A model generated the notes under the pieces. It saw only the letters and a program-made list of their open reading frames with translations. It was not told where the DNA came from and ran no database searches. 64,000 bases of DNA from Hyphomicrobiales bacterium (GTDB lineage Bacteria > Pseudomonadota > Alphaproteobacteria > Rhizobiales > Rhizobiaceae). Position numbers and translations under genes: made by a program. The stretch covers positions 542,207-606,206 of the forward strand of contig UEHQ01000002.1 in NCBI GenBank assembly GCA_900489925.1, read 5' to 3'. This document shows, in pieces, positions 52,595 through 62,357 of the stretch (within the stretch, counting starts at the first letter, position 1; every line of letters begins with the position of its first letter).

Positions 52595-53656
52595 CCACGC
52601 TTTCTGCTCCGCCGTGATCGCGGCGGCCGCGGCCTTTGCCGCGTCGGACAACCAGGTACCGCTTCGCGCCTTGATGTCCCGCTCGATTGCCGGCGCGACC
52701 GACGGATCGCTTGCATGGCAATTGCCGATCTCGAAGCCCATGAGATCGAGCATATCGGGCGAGAGCAACAGTCCGGGATTTCGATCGATCTCGATCTTCG
52801 TGCTGTTGGGCGAGAGACGCCGGACGAGAATGGAACCCTGCAGCTCATAGTGCGGATCGGCACAGCGCATTCTTCCCGCCGCGATATCGACGGCGTGGAT
52901 TGCGCGATCTGCCGGATTGTGCGCCAGCGACCATGCCGACTGCAGCATCGCCTTTGCTTCCCGCAGCACCGGTCCACCCTGCCAATCCACATAGGCGACG
53001 AAACGCGGACGACCGAGGCTGCCGGTTCCCGCCGTGCGCGGTTTTGGAACAAACGCAGGAGAGTTGCTCGGCAGTGCTGCTTCCAGCGCCCGGTGATAGG
53101 CGGCAGGCACAGGCTTTTCCGCTGGGCGCAACGACGCGAACTTGTCCCAGAACTCCTTGCGCTCCGCATCGGGCAGCAGCAGCGCCTTGCGCAGCCATTT
53201 ATGATCGCGTTCGAGGATGACGGGCATTGGAGCGGCAATGGCACGACGATAGCCCGTGAGGATGGGCTCGGCGATCGCATGCGCGGCCGGACCGTCGCTG
53301 CCGCGCGCCAGAAGCGCGCTTGCCGTCAGGCGGATAAGGTCGAGGGCATAGGGCATCACGGCCGCATCGTCGAAATCGTTGGCGCCCCACACCAACCGCC
53401 CCTCGGCATCGCGCCAGGTGCCGAAGTTCTCCAGATGGGTGTCGCCGATGGCGAGCACCTGTGGCGCAGCCGTGAAATCGGGGCAGATATCGAGAATCGT
53501 CTCCGCCCACCGCCAGTAGGTCGCGCGTAGGAAGACGAACCCGTTCGTCTTCATCTTCGCGTGCTTGCGCGCGAGATCACTCTCGACAAGGTCGCTTCCG
53601 AGTTGTTGGCGTAACCAGGCCTCGTACGCTTGCACAGACTGAGAAAAGGTTGCCAT
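52580..53656 (-). CDS. DUF2252-family protein
   Basis: A 358-residue protein with DUF2252 features: FVFLRATYWRWAETI, QVLAIGDTHLENFGTWRDAEGRLVWGANDFDDA. The GDxHxxNF and NDFDD motifs recall kinase-like phosphotransferases, so it may be an aminoglycoside-kinase-like fold of unknown substrate. Start chosen at MATFSQSVQAYEAWL, since the upstream frame carries no conserved part. It converges on DUF1513 with a 15-nt overlap. Confidence 0.82.
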   Translation of the reverse strand: MATFSQSVQAYEAWLRQQLGSDLVESDLARKHAKMKTNGFVFLRATYWRWAETILDICPDFTAAPQVLAIGDTHLENFGTWRDAEGRLVWGANDFDDAAVMPYALDLIRLTASALLARGSDGPAAHAIAEPILTGYRRAIAAPMPVILERDHKWLRKALLLPDAERKEFWDKFASLRPAEKPVPAAYHRALEAALPSNSPAFVPKPRTAGTGSLGRPRFVAYVDWQGGPVLREAKAMLQSAWSLAHNPADRAIHAVDIAAGRMRCADPHYELQGSILVRRLSPNSTKIEIDRNPGLLLSPDMLDLMGFEIGNCHASDPSVAPAIERDIKARSGTWLSDAAKAAAAAITAEQKAWSQTA

Positions 53657-53792
53657 GCCGACTCCTCGAAGTATCGATCCAGCGCAGAATATACCCACCC
53701 CTCCGCGGGGCAATCGAGATGCAGAGACTGCGCGCTTAAATCGCAAGCATGCCCGATCTGGCAGGTCGCAAGCGCCGCCCTATTTCCCGCGC

Positions 53793-54245
53793 ATGAGCAG
53801 AGCCCTGACCTATATCATCTTCGTCGCCATCGCACTCGGCGGCGGTTTGGCCATCGGCATCAACAATCTTCCAGGCGAGTGGTATCAATCGCTTGCCAAA
53901 CCATCGTTCAATCCTCCCAACTGGATCTTCGGTCCGGTTTGGTCGGTCCTCTACGTCGTGATCGGCATTGCCGGCGCCCGGACATGGCTGCGCGGGCATC
54001 TCTCCGTGGGCATGCTGATCTGGGCCTGCCAGATGGTCCTCAATTTCCTCTGGTCGCCGTTTTTCTTCGGTCTGCAAATGCCGCCCGTCGCGCTGGCGAT
54101 CATCCTTGTCCTGCTCATCGTGGTTCTTGCCTTCATCGGAAACCGGTGGAGTGCCGACCGGGTTGCGGCATTGCTGTTCGTTCCCTATGCCGCATGGGTG
54201 GGTTTCGCGACCGTGCTCAACGCGTCCATCGCCTATTTGAACTGA
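53793..54245 (+). CDS. tspO: TspO/MBR (peripheral benzodiazepine receptor-like) membrane protein
   Basis: A 150-residue protein with five membrane helices. Family motifs include KPSFNPPNWIFGPVWSVLYVVIGIAGARTW and LNFLWSPFFFGLQMPPVAL. TspO binds porphyrins and cholesterol-like ligands and tunes tetrapyrrole and stress responses in alphaproteobacteria. ATG at 53793 is selected; longer frames upstream are polar and unlike the family. Placed next to iron/heme-related genes. Confidence 0.9.
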   Translation: MSRALTYIIFVAIALGGGLAIGINNLPGEWYQSLAKPSFNPPNWIFGPVWSVLYVVIGIAGARTWLRGHLSVGMLIWACQMVLNFLWSPFFFGLQMPPVALAIILVLLIVVLAFIGNRWSADRVAALLFVPYAAWVGFATVLNASIAYLN

Positions 54246-54384
54246 ACCGGCGCAAGAGCCCCGCTGCCCTCCCCGTGCCTTAACATCTTCGGTTTGCACT
54301 GGAATTATGCCGGCTACCCCCGCCCGGAGCGCTTGTCGAACACTGCTCGCCGTGCCACTTTCGCGCTGGCAAAGGACAGGACAC

Positions 54385-54834
54385 ATGACCAATAACGACA
54401 ATGGCGACTTCCGCGAACGAATCCGCCAGAATTTTGCGCGACAGGCCGCGCTGCACACCATCGGGGCTGAGCTGACGCGGGTCGAGCATGCGATGGTCGA
54501 AATAGAGCTGCCCTTCGATGTGAAACTGACGCAGCAGCACGGCATCCTGCATGCCGGCGTGATTTCAGCTGCGCTCGATTCCGCCTGCGGTTTTGCGGCC
54601 TACAGCGTGATCGACCCGGACGCGTCGATCCTGACGATCGAATTCAAGGTCAACCTGATGTCGCCGGGGCGCGGCGACCGTTTCCTGTTTCGCGGCGAGA
54701 TCACCAAGCCTGGATCGAACATCATCGTCGCCGACGGAAGAGGCTATGCGATCAGCGATGGACCAGCCAAGCTGATCGCCTCCATGACAAGCACCATGAT
54801 GATCATCCGCGGCAGAGAGGGAATTACGGGATGA
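54385..54834 (+). CDS. PaaI-type hotdog-fold thioesterase
   Basis: A 149-residue hotdog protein. Seen: the active-site stretch QQHGILHAGVISAALDSACGFAA and the strand ILTIEFKVNLMSPG. It should hydrolyse an aryl- or short acyl-CoA. Start MTNNDNGDF follows AAGGACAGG. Its stop overlaps the nucleosidase gene start by 4 nt (ATGA), so the two are translationally coupled. Confidence 0.88.
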   Translation: MTNNDNGDFRERIRQNFARQAALHTIGAELTRVEHAMVEIELPFDVKLTQQHGILHAGVISAALDSACGFAAYSVIDPDASILTIEFKVNLMSPGRGDRFLFRGEITKPGSNIIVADGRGYAISDGPAKLIASMTSTMMIIRGREGITG

Positions 54835-55469
54835 AGTTCGAACTGAAATCGGTCGCCGGCAAATCCATTTTGTTCGTGATGGCGGCCGAGGCTGAATATG
54901 GCCCCTTTCTGCGCTCGCGGTTCGAACCTCTGATGACCGGCGTCGGCCCGGTGGAAGCGGCCGTGGTGCTCACCCGGGCGCTGACGGAGCTGGACCACGC
55001 AGGCGACTTGCCGCAGCTGGTCGTTTCGCTCGGCTCGGCCGGCTCGTCGAAGCTCGAGCAGACCGAGATCTACCAGGTCACCTCCGTCTCCTACCGTGAC
55101 ATGGACGCCTCGCCGCTCGGCTTCGAGAAGGGACGCACGCCGTTCCTCGACCTTCCCGCCACGGTCGAACTACCGCTCCGGATCCCCGGCATCGCCGAGG
55201 CGAGCCTGTCGACGGGCGGCAATGTCGTCTCCGGCACGGCCTATGGCAGCATCGCCGCCGACATGGTCGACATGGAGACCTTCGCCGTGCTGCGCGCCTG
55301 CCAAGCCTATCAATTGCCGCTCATCGGCCTACGCGGAATTTCCGATGGCGTCGAGGAGCTGCAGCATATTTCCGGCTGGACGGAGTATCTGCACGTCATC
55401 GACCGCAAGCTCTCCTATGCGGTCGACAGCCTGTTCACGGCGCTTGAGGACGGTGTCTTTTGGTTCTAA
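54831..55469 (+). CDS. 5'-methylthioadenosine/S-adenosylhomocysteine nucleosidase-like protein
   Basis: A 212-residue phosphorylase/hydrolase-fold protein. The N-terminal SILFVMAAEAEYGPFL region is like MTAN, and GVGPVEAAVVLTRAL supplies the nucleoside site. The late AADMVDMETFAVLRAC (Glu/Asp region) and GISDGVEEL are as in nucleosidases that recycle MTA or SAH. It may function in methionine salvage or a related nucleoside step. Coupled to the thioesterase upstream. Confidence 0.83.
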   Translation: MKFELKSVAGKSILFVMAAEAEYGPFLRSRFEPLMTGVGPVEAAVVLTRALTELDHAGDLPQLVVSLGSAGSSKLEQTEIYQVTSVSYRDMDASPLGFEKGRTPFLDLPATVELPLRIPGIAEASLSTGGNVVSGTAYGSIAADMVDMETFAVLRACQAYQLPLIGLRGISDGVEELQHISGWTEYLHVIDRKLSYAVDSLFTALEDGVFWF

Positions 55470-55563
55470 AACCCTTTAAAACAGGGACAATCAGCACAAT
55501 AAAATGTTCCTGCGGCGGATTTCCCGCATTGCAAGACCGGGTGCTTTTCATTAAAGGCTCGCC

Positions 55564-57126
55564 ATGACCCAGACAGCACATCCCGACAGCGTTCTCATCG
55601 TCGATTTCGGCAGCCAGGTAACCCAGCTGATCGCGCGCCGCGTGCGCGAAGCGGGCGTCTACTGCGAGATCGTTCCCTTCCAGTCCGCCGAAGAAGGCTT
55701 CAAGAGCCTGAAGCCGAAAGCCGTGATCCTGTCCGGCAGCCCGGCCTCGACGGTCGACGAGGGTTCGCCCCGCGCGCCGCAGATCATCTTCGACAGCGGC
55801 CTGCCCGTTTTCGGCATCTGCTACGGCCAGCAGACGATGTGCATGCAGCTCGGCGGCAAGGTCGAGAGCGGCCATCACCGCGAATTCGGCCGCGCCTTCC
55901 TCGAAGTCGACGAAGACAGCGAATTGTTCGAAGGCCTCTGGTCGAAGGGTTCGCGCCACCAGGTCTGGATGAGCCACGGCGACCGCGTCACCGCCCTTCC
56001 CGAAGGCTTCAAGGTCGTCGCGACCTCGCCGAACGCACCCTACGCCTTCATCGCCGACGAGAAGCGCAAGTATTACGGCGTGCAGTTCCACCCCGAAGTC
56101 GTGCACACGCCCGATGGCGCCAAGCTGATCGGCAACTTCATTCACAACATCGCCGGCATCAAGGGCGACTGGTCGATGTCTGCCTACCGCCAGAAGGCGG
56201 TCGATGACATCCGCAAGCAGGTCGGCGACAAGCGCGTGCTTTGCGCGCTCTCCGGCGGCGTCGACAGCTCGGTTGCGGCCCTTTTGATCCACGAGGCGAT
56301 CGGCGACAAGCTCACCTGCGTGCTCGTCGATCACGGCCTGATGCGCAAGGACGAGGCGGCCAATGTCGTCGCCATGTTCCGCGAACACTACAATCTGCAC
56401 CTGATCCACGTCGATGCGGCCGACAAGTTCATCGGCGAGCTCGAAGGCGTTTCCGACCCCGAGACCAAGCGCAAGATCATCGGCCGCCTGTTCATCGAGA
56501 CCTTCGAGGAAGAAGCCAAGAAGCTCGGCGGCGCCGATTTCCTCGGCCAGGGCACGCTCTATCCCGACGTCATCGAGAGCGTTTCCTTCACCGGCGGCCC
56601 GTCGGTGACGATCAAGTCGCACCACAATGTCGGCGGCCTGCCCGAGCGCATGAACATGCAGCTCGTCGAGCCGCTGCGCGAACTCTTCAAGGACGAAGTG
56701 CGCGTGCTCGGCAAGGAGCTCGGCCTTCCCGATAGCTTCATCGGCCGCCACCCCTTCCCGGGCCCTGGCCTGGCGATCCGCTGCCCGGGTGGCATCACCC
56801 GCGAAAAGCTGGAGATCCTGCGCGAAGCAGACGCCATCTATCTCGACGAAATCCGCAAGGCCGGTCTCTACGACGCGATCTGGCAGGCCTTCGCCGTGCT
56901 GCTCCCGGTCCAGACCGTCGGCGTCATGGGCGACGGCCGCACCTACGAATTCGTTTGCGCACTGCGCGCCGTGACCTCCGTCGACGGCATGACGGCGGAT
57001 TTCTACCACTACGACATGGAATTCCTCGGCCGCGCCGCGACCCGCATCATCAACGAGGTGCGCGGTATCAACCGCGTGGTTTATGATGTGACCAGCAAGC
57101 CGCCGGGCACGATCGAGTGGGAATGA
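55564..57126 (+). CDS. guaA: GMP synthase (glutamine-hydrolysing)
   Basis: This enzyme aminates XMP to GMP. The N-terminal class I amidotransferase has GICYGQQ with the catalytic Cys and [11 protein letters not shown] with His/Glu. Then comes the ATP pyrophosphatase domain ([13 protein letters not shown]) and the C-terminal dimerisation domain ([15 protein letters not shown]). 520 residues, full length. A GC-rich hairpin follows. Confidence 0.96.
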   Translation: MTQTAHPDSVLIVDFGSQVTQLIARRVREAGVYCEIVPFQSAEEGFKSLKPKAVILSGSPASTVDEGSPRAPQIIFDSGLPVFGICYGQQTMCMQLGGKVESGHHREFGRAFLEVDEDSELFEGLWSKGSRHQVWMSHGDRVTALPEGFKVVATSPNAPYAFIADEKRKYYGVQFHPEVVHTPDGAKLIGNFIHNIAGIKGDWSMSAYRQKAVDDIRKQVGDKRVLCALSGGVDSSVAALLIHEAIGDKLTCVLVDHGLMRKDEAANVVAMFREHYNLHLIHVDAADKFIGELEGVSDPETKRKIIGRLFIETFEEEAKKLGGADFLGQGTLYPDVIESVSFTGGPSVTIKSHHNVGGLPERMNMQLVEPLRELFKDEVRVLGKELGLPDSFIGRHPFPGPGLAIRCPGGITREKLEILREADAIYLDEIRKAGLYDAIWQAFAVLLPVQTVGVMGDGRTYEFVCALRAVTSVDGMTADFYHYDMEFLGRAATRIINEVRGINRVVYDVTSKPPGTIEWE

Positions 57127-57149
57127 TCGTCACATCTTGAACATTGCAA

Positions 57150-57180
57150 GGCGGCGCGGTTGATTTCCTTCCGCGCCGCC
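57150..57180. terminator. Hairpin between guaA and the aldo/keto reductase gene
   Basis: A perfect 10-bp GC stem (GGCGGCGCGG / CCGCGCCGCC) with an 11-nt loop lies between convergent genes. No strong T-run follows on either side, so termination could be partial. Confidence 0.7.
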
Positions 57181-57188
57181 GAGCTTTG

Positions 57189-58022
57189 TCAGGCAGCTTT
57201 GTCCCAGATCGGAGCCAGGCCGTCGGGCGAAACGATGCGGCCGTCGGCGTTGGCGAGCGCGTGGATCGCAGCCATTTCTTCCGCGGTGAGCGCGAAATCG
57301 AAGATCGCAACGTTTTGAATGGCACGCGCCTCGCTGACTGTCTTCGACAGGGCGATGATGCCGTCCTGCTGGACGAGCCAGCGCAGCACGACCTGGGCGA
57401 CCGACTTGCCGTGCCTGGCGGCGATATCCTTCAGCACGACATCGGAAAAGACCTTGCCGTCCGCCATGCCGTAGTAGCCGGTCACGGCCATTCCAGCCTT
57501 CTTCGCCGCATCGATCACCACATCCTGGTTGATATAGGGATGGTACTCGATCTGGTTGGTGACGAGCGGCGCGTCGGAGAGCTTCACTGCCTCGGCCATC
57601 AGGGTGGTGTTGAAATTGGATACGCCGATGTGGCGCACCTTGCCCGCCTTCCTGACTTCATTCAGTGCGCCGATCTGCTCGGCGAGCGAAACGGCGCCGT
57701 TCGGCCAGTGCAGCAGGAGCAGGTCGACGTAGTCGGTCTTCAGCTTGGTCAGGCTTTCCTCGACGGACCGGATGAATGCGTCGTGCCTGTAGTTGTCGAC
57801 CCAGACCTTGGTGGTCAGGAAGATGTCTCTACGAGCGACGCCGGAGCTGGCGATGGCTTGGCCGACTTCGGCTTCGTTGCCGTAGATCTGGGCTGTATCG
57901 ATATGGCGGAAGCCGGCTTTCAGTGCCTGTGGCACGATGTTGAGTACCTCAGGGCCTGGGATGCGGAAGGTGCCGAAGCCGAGGGCCGGAATGGTCGCGC
58001 CATTGGCGGTTACAGTATGCAT
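57189..58022 (-). CDS. Aldo/keto reductase
   Basis: A 277-residue NADPH-dependent (beta/alpha)8 reductase. The motifs GFGTFRIPG, DTAQIYGNEAEVGQAI (catalytic Asp and Tyr), LLLLHWPN (His) and the nucleotide loop IALSKTVSEARAIQN are all visible. It resembles 2,5-diketo-D-gluconate reductase-type enzymes. It follows the MFS gene on the same strand by 45 nt, suggesting joint control by the divergent LysR regulator. Confidence 0.9.
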   Translation of the reverse strand: MHTVTANGATIPALGFGTFRIPGPEVLNIVPQALKAGFRHIDTAQIYGNEAEVGQAIASSGVARRDIFLTTKVWVDNYRHDAFIRSVEESLTKLKTDYVDLLLLHWPNGAVSLAEQIGALNEVRKAGKVRHIGVSNFNTTLMAEAVKLSDAPLVTNQIEYHPYINQDVVIDAAKKAGMAVTGYYGMADGKVFSDVVLKDIAARHGKSVAQVVLRWLVQQDGIIALSKTVSEARAIQNVAIFDFALTAEEMAAIHALANADGRIVSPDGLAPIWDKAA

Positions 58023-58067
58023 GGATCTTTCCTTGTTTTTCGAAGTGGGAGTGAGAGGGATCGCGGA

Positions 58068-59249
58068 TCAGGCCGTCTTCAGGACCGGGACCGTGCGGCG
58101 GTCCAGGGCGCCGCTCCAGATCGTCAGAAGCAGTGCGGCGGCGACAAGGATGCCTCCGACCCAAGGCGTCGCGGCAAGGCCCATCGGAGATTCGACCACC
58201 AGCCCACCGAGCCAGGCGCCGAGCGCGATGCCGAGATTGAAGGCCGCGATATTGAGCGCGGAGGCGACATCGACGGCGCCTGGGCGATGCTCCTTGGCGA
58301 GTTGCACGACATAGAGCTGCAGGCCCGGAACGTTGGCGAAGGACAGGAAGCCGAGGGCGGCAAGCGTGATCAGGGTGAGGATCGGCGATACCGCGGTGAA
58401 CGAGAAGATCGCCAGAACGATTGCCTGCAGGGCAAAGAGGCCAATCAGCGCCTTCACCGGGTTGCGGTTGGCAATCCTGCCGCCGCCGATGTTACCGGCC
58501 GCAATCGCGATCCCATAGAGCACGAGGATCAGGCTGACGCTGGATGCGGAGAAGCCGGTGATCTGCTGGAGGATCGGCGCGAGGAAGGTGAAGGCAACAA
58601 AGGTGCCGCCATAGCCGAGTGCCGTCATCGCGAAGACGAGCAGCAGGCGACCGGAGCCGAGCACACGAGCCTGATCGAAAATGCTTGCCGGCGGGGCCTT
58701 CTTGATCGTGTTCGGCAGGAGCGCGGCAATACCGACGAAGGCGACGATACCCAGGCCCGCAACGGCCCAGAAGGTTGCCCGCCAGCCGAAGACCTGGCCG
58801 ATATAGGTGCCGATGGGAACACCGGTGACGATGGCGACGGTCAGGCCCATGAACATCATGGCAATGGCCGATGCGCGACGATTTTCAGGTACGAGATCGG
58901 CGGCAATGGTCGATCCCACCGAGAAAAAGACGCCGTGGGCAAATGCGGCAATCACGCGGGCGACAAGCAGGGCATGATAGCTCGGCGACAGCGCCGCGAT
59001 CGTGTTGCCGACCACGAACAGGGCCATGAGGCCGAGAAGCAGCGGCTTCCGCTCGATCTTGCCGGTCAGCGCGGTCAGGATGGGCGCGCCGAAGGTGACA
59101 CCGAGCGCATAGACGCTGACGATCAGGCCGGCGAGCGGAAGGGTGATGTTGAGGTCCGTCGCAACGGTCGGCAGAAGGCCGACAATCACGAATTCCGTGG
59201 TTCCGATCGCATAGGCAGCGATCGTCAGTGCAAAGATTGCCAAGGGCAT
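58068..59249 (-). CDS. MFS transporter, DHA1/AraJ-like
   Basis: A 393-residue protein with 12 hydrophobic segments. The first, LAIFALTIAAYAIGTTEFVIVGLLPTVATDL, matches AraJ/YdhP-type exporters. MVIG-like motif A is present (LTGKIERKPLLLG). It probably exports sugars or toxic aldehydes, together with the downstream aldo/keto reductase (inference). The start MPLAIFA is used; upstream codons show no conservation. Confidence 0.88.
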   Translation of the reverse strand: MPLAIFALTIAAYAIGTTEFVIVGLLPTVATDLNITLPLAGLIVSVYALGVTFGAPILTALTGKIERKPLLLGLMALFVVGNTIAALSPSYHALLVARVIAAFAHGVFFSVGSTIAADLVPENRRASAIAMMFMGLTVAIVTGVPIGTYIGQVFGWRATFWAVAGLGIVAFVGIAALLPNTIKKAPPASIFDQARVLGSGRLLLVFAMTALGYGGTFVAFTFLAPILQQITGFSASSVSLILVLYGIAIAAGNIGGGRIANRNPVKALIGLFALQAIVLAIFSFTAVSPILTLITLAALGFLSFANVPGLQLYVVQLAKEHRPGAVDVASALNIAAFNLGIALGAWLGGLVVESPMGLAATPWVGGILVAAALLLTIWSGALDRRTVPVLKTA

Positions 59250-59377
59250 GATGAAGTTCTTTCCATAAAGCGGCGTTGCGCCATTGGGGCTGTTGCAGCG
59301 CAATATGGAGGCAGTGCACTTGAACGATAATCGGGTATGCCGGATAAATGCCTTTGAATTGAATTCACAGGTGAGAG

Positions 59378-60301
59378 ATGGACAATCGGGCGGGCGAAAT
59401 GCAGGTCTTCGTGGAGGCGGCGCAATTGCAAAGCTTCTCGGCAGCGGGACGGAAGCTGAAGCTGTCGCCATCGGCCGTCAGCAAGTTGATAACGCGGATC
59501 GAAGACCGTCTCGGAACCCGGCTGCTGGTGCGCTCGACGCGCGCGCTGCAGTTGACGCCGGAGGGCGAAGTCTACCTGGCGCGGGCGCAGCGGATTGTCG
59601 CGGAGATCGAAGAAACCGAGCAGATCGTCGCCGGTGGAGGCCGGATGGTGCCGAGAGGCATCCTCCGGGTTAGCACCTCCGTCGGTTTCGGCGAGCGCTA
59701 TATCCTGCCGCTCGCCCAGGAATTTCTTGCGCTCTATCCCGAGGTGCAGCTCGACCTTTCACTCACGGACGGCGTCATTGATCTTCTCGAAGAGCGCACG
59801 GATATCGCGATACGATCGGGGCCGATGCGCGACTCCTCCCTGAAGGCACGCAAGCTCTTCGAAAGCCGCAGCGTGGCCATTGCCTCGCCAGGCTATCTGG
59901 AAGCGCACGGGACGCCCAGAGATCCCGACGACCTGGCAAACCACAACTGTATCAATTTCAACTTTCGCCGCTCCTATGAGGGATGGCCTTTCCGGGCGCC
60001 CGGCACCTCGGAGGTCTACTACCAGGCGGTGAGCGGCAACATGCAGGTCAACAGCGGTGCGATCGTTCGGCAGCTATGCCTGGCCGGCGTCGGCATCGGC
60101 CGTATCGGACAGTTTCATGTGCAAGCGGATATCGACGCAGGCACCCTCGTTCCTGTGCTTGAAGACTTCAATGCGGAAGACATGGAGGTCATTCACGCAG
60201 TATTTCTCGGCCATGAGCATCTTGCCGCCCGGATCCGCGCATTTGTCGACTTCATGGTGGAGCGGACGGGAGGAACGAGGCTGACCGCGCCGGCGGCCTG
60301 A
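59378..60301 (+). CDS. LysR-family transcriptional regulator
   Basis: A 307-residue LTTR with an N-terminal helix-turn-helix (FVEAAQLQSFSAAGRKLKLSPSAVSKLITRIEDRLGTRLL) and a C-terminal effector domain (GILRVSTSVGFGERYILPL). It is divergent from the MFS-AKR genes with a 128-nt space holding AT-rich candidate sites near 59342-59362. It probably controls them. Effector unknown. Confidence 0.9.
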   Translation: MDNRAGEMQVFVEAAQLQSFSAAGRKLKLSPSAVSKLITRIEDRLGTRLLVRSTRALQLTPEGEVYLARAQRIVAEIEETEQIVAGGGRMVPRGILRVSTSVGFGERYILPLAQEFLALYPEVQLDLSLTDGVIDLLEERTDIAIRSGPMRDSSLKARKLFESRSVAIASPGYLEAHGTPRDPDDLANHNCINFNFRRSYEGWPFRAPGTSEVYYQAVSGNMQVNSGAIVRQLCLAGVGIGRIGQFHVQADIDAGTLVPVLEDFNAEDMEVIHAVFLGHEHLAARIRAFVDFMVERTGGTRLTAPAA

Positions 60302-60320
60302 GCCGTATCCAACCGGTTGG

Positions 60321-61550
60321 TTAGCCGGCGTTTCCGGCAGCGCGGATTGTCGTTTCAGCCTCGACGGCAAGGTCGGGCCTCAGCTCTGCAAATACCGCAT
60401 CGTACCCGGCCGCGATAATCTCCGGCCTGTAGCGTCTGGCCGCCTCCAATGCCGCCGCTGAGAGTGCTGGTATCGCCTCCGGAGAGGCGGCCAGATCGGC
60501 GATCTGCCGTGCCAGCGCCGCGTCATCGCCCGCTTCGAAGAGGAAGCCATCGACACCATGCCTGATCGATTCCGGTATGCCGCCGGAACGCGCGCCGATC
60601 ACCGGTACGCCATGCGCGAACGCTTCGATGACGACCCGGCCGAACGGCTCGCGGAAGAGCGAGGGCACGACGAGCACATCGATCCCGGGAAAGAAATCAG
60701 CCGGCTTCGTCCAGCCGAGAAAGCGGGTATTGGTCGCCGGGAATTTCTGTTGGAGCGATTTTGAATAGTCGCTCTCCGTGCTGCCGGCGATCGCGAAGGT
60801 GACGTCGGGGTTATCACTCAACCGCTGAGCGGCGAGCGCCAGCGTATCGAGCCCCTTAACCGGATCGTGCACACCGATGAAGCCGAACCGCAGCGGTGTG
60901 GCGGGCGCGGAGGTCCGGGGCTTCTGCGCACCCACCGAAACCACACCGGGGACCCTGTGGCTGGTCGCATTCGGAAAATAGCCATGCTCCAGATGGCGCC
61001 CCATAATGAAGTCGGTCTCGCCGATCACGGCGTCGACGTAGCGCGAGAAGACCTTCTTGCCGTAGGACGAGACCTGGCAGGACGAACAGGCGCGCTCGCA
61101 ATTGTCGTTGCCGCGGCGCATGCTGGCCTTCCAGCACAGCAGAAAGGCGCTGCGCAGGATGTGGCAGACCGGCACGCCGCAGCTCTTCGCCGCTGCCCAG
61201 GTCGCGACGTTGATGTTCTCGATGCTGTCGGTCAGCACGATATCCGGCTTGAAGCGGCGGATTTCGCGGCGCATGACGAGATAAGCGCGCGGATTGAAAT
61301 TCTCCAGCGCGTGCCAGATCAGCTTCTTCCAGCCCGGACGCGGCAGACGATAGTTCCAATCGATGTTCAGCGTCTTCAAACGACGCACGGGCACGCCGTC
61401 ATAGATCTCGTGCTTGTCTTCTCCCGAGACGTTGACGACTTCGAGGTCGTGGCCAGCGGAGATCAGGAGCTTGGCGACCATCATCGCTGAAATGGGGCCG
61501 CCGCCATCGATAAAGGGCGGAAAGGCCGCGCAGGCCATCAGGATACGCAT
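60321..61550 (-). CDS. GT4-family glycosyltransferase with a cysteine cluster
   Basis: A 409-residue GT-B enzyme. The N-terminal domain begins MRILMACAAFPPFIDGGGPISAMMVAKLL with the glycine-rich acceptor loop. The C-terminal donor site has PSLFREPFGRVVIEAFAHGVPVIGARSGGIPESI. Unusually, four cysteines (C139, C151, C155, C158) lie close together in the linker of the N-terminal half and may bind a metal. Probably acts in exopolysaccharide or LPS assembly; sugar unknown. No polysaccharide genes flank it. Confidence 0.85.
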   Translation of the reverse strand: MRILMACAAFPPFIDGGGPISAMMVAKLLISAGHDLEVVNVSGEDKHEIYDGVPVRRLKTLNIDWNYRLPRPGWKKLIWHALENFNPRAYLVMRREIRRFKPDIVLTDSIENINVATWAAAKSCGVPVCHILRSAFLLCWKASMRRGNDNCERACSSCQVSSYGKKVFSRYVDAVIGETDFIMGRHLEHGYFPNATSHRVPGVVSVGAQKPRTSAPATPLRFGFIGVHDPVKGLDTLALAAQRLSDNPDVTFAIAGSTESDYSKSLQQKFPATNTRFLGWTKPADFFPGIDVLVVPSLFREPFGRVVIEAFAHGVPVIGARSGGIPESIRHGVDGFLFEAGDDAALARQIADLAASPEAIPALSAAALEAARRYRPEIIAAGYDAVFAELRPDLAVEAETTIRAAGNAG

Positions 61551-61655
61551 GACAGGACTCCGGGCATCGACGGCATACGTTCTGCTTTTGTTCTTGATTT
61601 GCCTAGATCACCTGCTACCATCGCCTCGTTCCCTGAAAAAACAGAGGCGGGGCGG

Positions 61656-62291
61656 ATGCTCCGGTGGGTGGTCATGCACGAACAGAACACGCAATCGTCC
61701 TTCGATTTCGCAAGCCCCAGAATGACTCGGCAATCGTCAAGATTTGGCAAAGAAACCCTGTTCTTTGCGATTGTGCCGGATGCGGAGGCCCGCGAGGCCT
61801 GCCTGGAGATCCAGCGGGATTTGCGGGCGAGCCACGGTCCATCGCTGTCACCCCAGCCGCCGGAGCGGCTGCATGTCTCGCTCTACGGCATTCACAGCGC
61901 CACGCGCATCTCGGACGAGCTGATCTTCGCGGCGTGCCGGGCGGCGTCAGCGATCGAGACTTGCCGTTTTGATCTCTCCTTCGACGAAGTCACGACGTTC
62001 AGAACCGCGCCCCGCAACGCCATCGTGCTTTCGGGAAACGGCGGGCGCGAACTGCTGCGGCAGCTGCATGTGCGGATCGGCATCGAAATGCACAGCAACG
62101 GTTGCGGTGCCGGGGTGAATACCGACTTCCAGCCGCATGCTACCCTGTTTTACACCAACGAGATCATTTCCAGGACGAGACTCGCCGCGCCCGTCATCGT
62201 TCCCGTGCGCGAATTCGTGCTGCTGCACAAGCGGGTCGGTGAAGTCGGCTACGACCATGTCGCACGCTGGCCGCTGCAGAACCGTGGCTGA
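61656..62291 (+). CDS. 2'-5' RNA ligase-family (2H phosphoesterase) protein
   Basis: A 211-residue protein with the two HxT/S motifs of the 2H superfamily: HVSLYGIHSATR and HATLFYTNE. The start MLRWVVM is preceded by GAGG 8 nt upstream; MHEQNTQSS further down is the alternative. Members ligate tRNA halves or hydrolyse cyclic phosphates. Its function in this strain is unknown. Confidence 0.85.
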   Translation: MLRWVVMHEQNTQSSFDFASPRMTRQSSRFGKETLFFAIVPDAEAREACLEIQRDLRASHGPSLSPQPPERLHVSLYGIHSATRISDELIFAACRAASAIETCRFDLSFDEVTTFRTAPRNAIVLSGNGGRELLRQLHVRIGIEMHSNGCGAGVNTDFQPHATLFYTNEIISRTRLAAPVIVPVREFVLLHKRVGEVGYDHVARWPLQNRG

Positions 62292-62357
62292 CGGCTTGCC
62301 TCAGCCGCTGGAACGCGCTTAAAGCTGCTGCAGCAATCAGCAGCAGCGGAGACAGCG

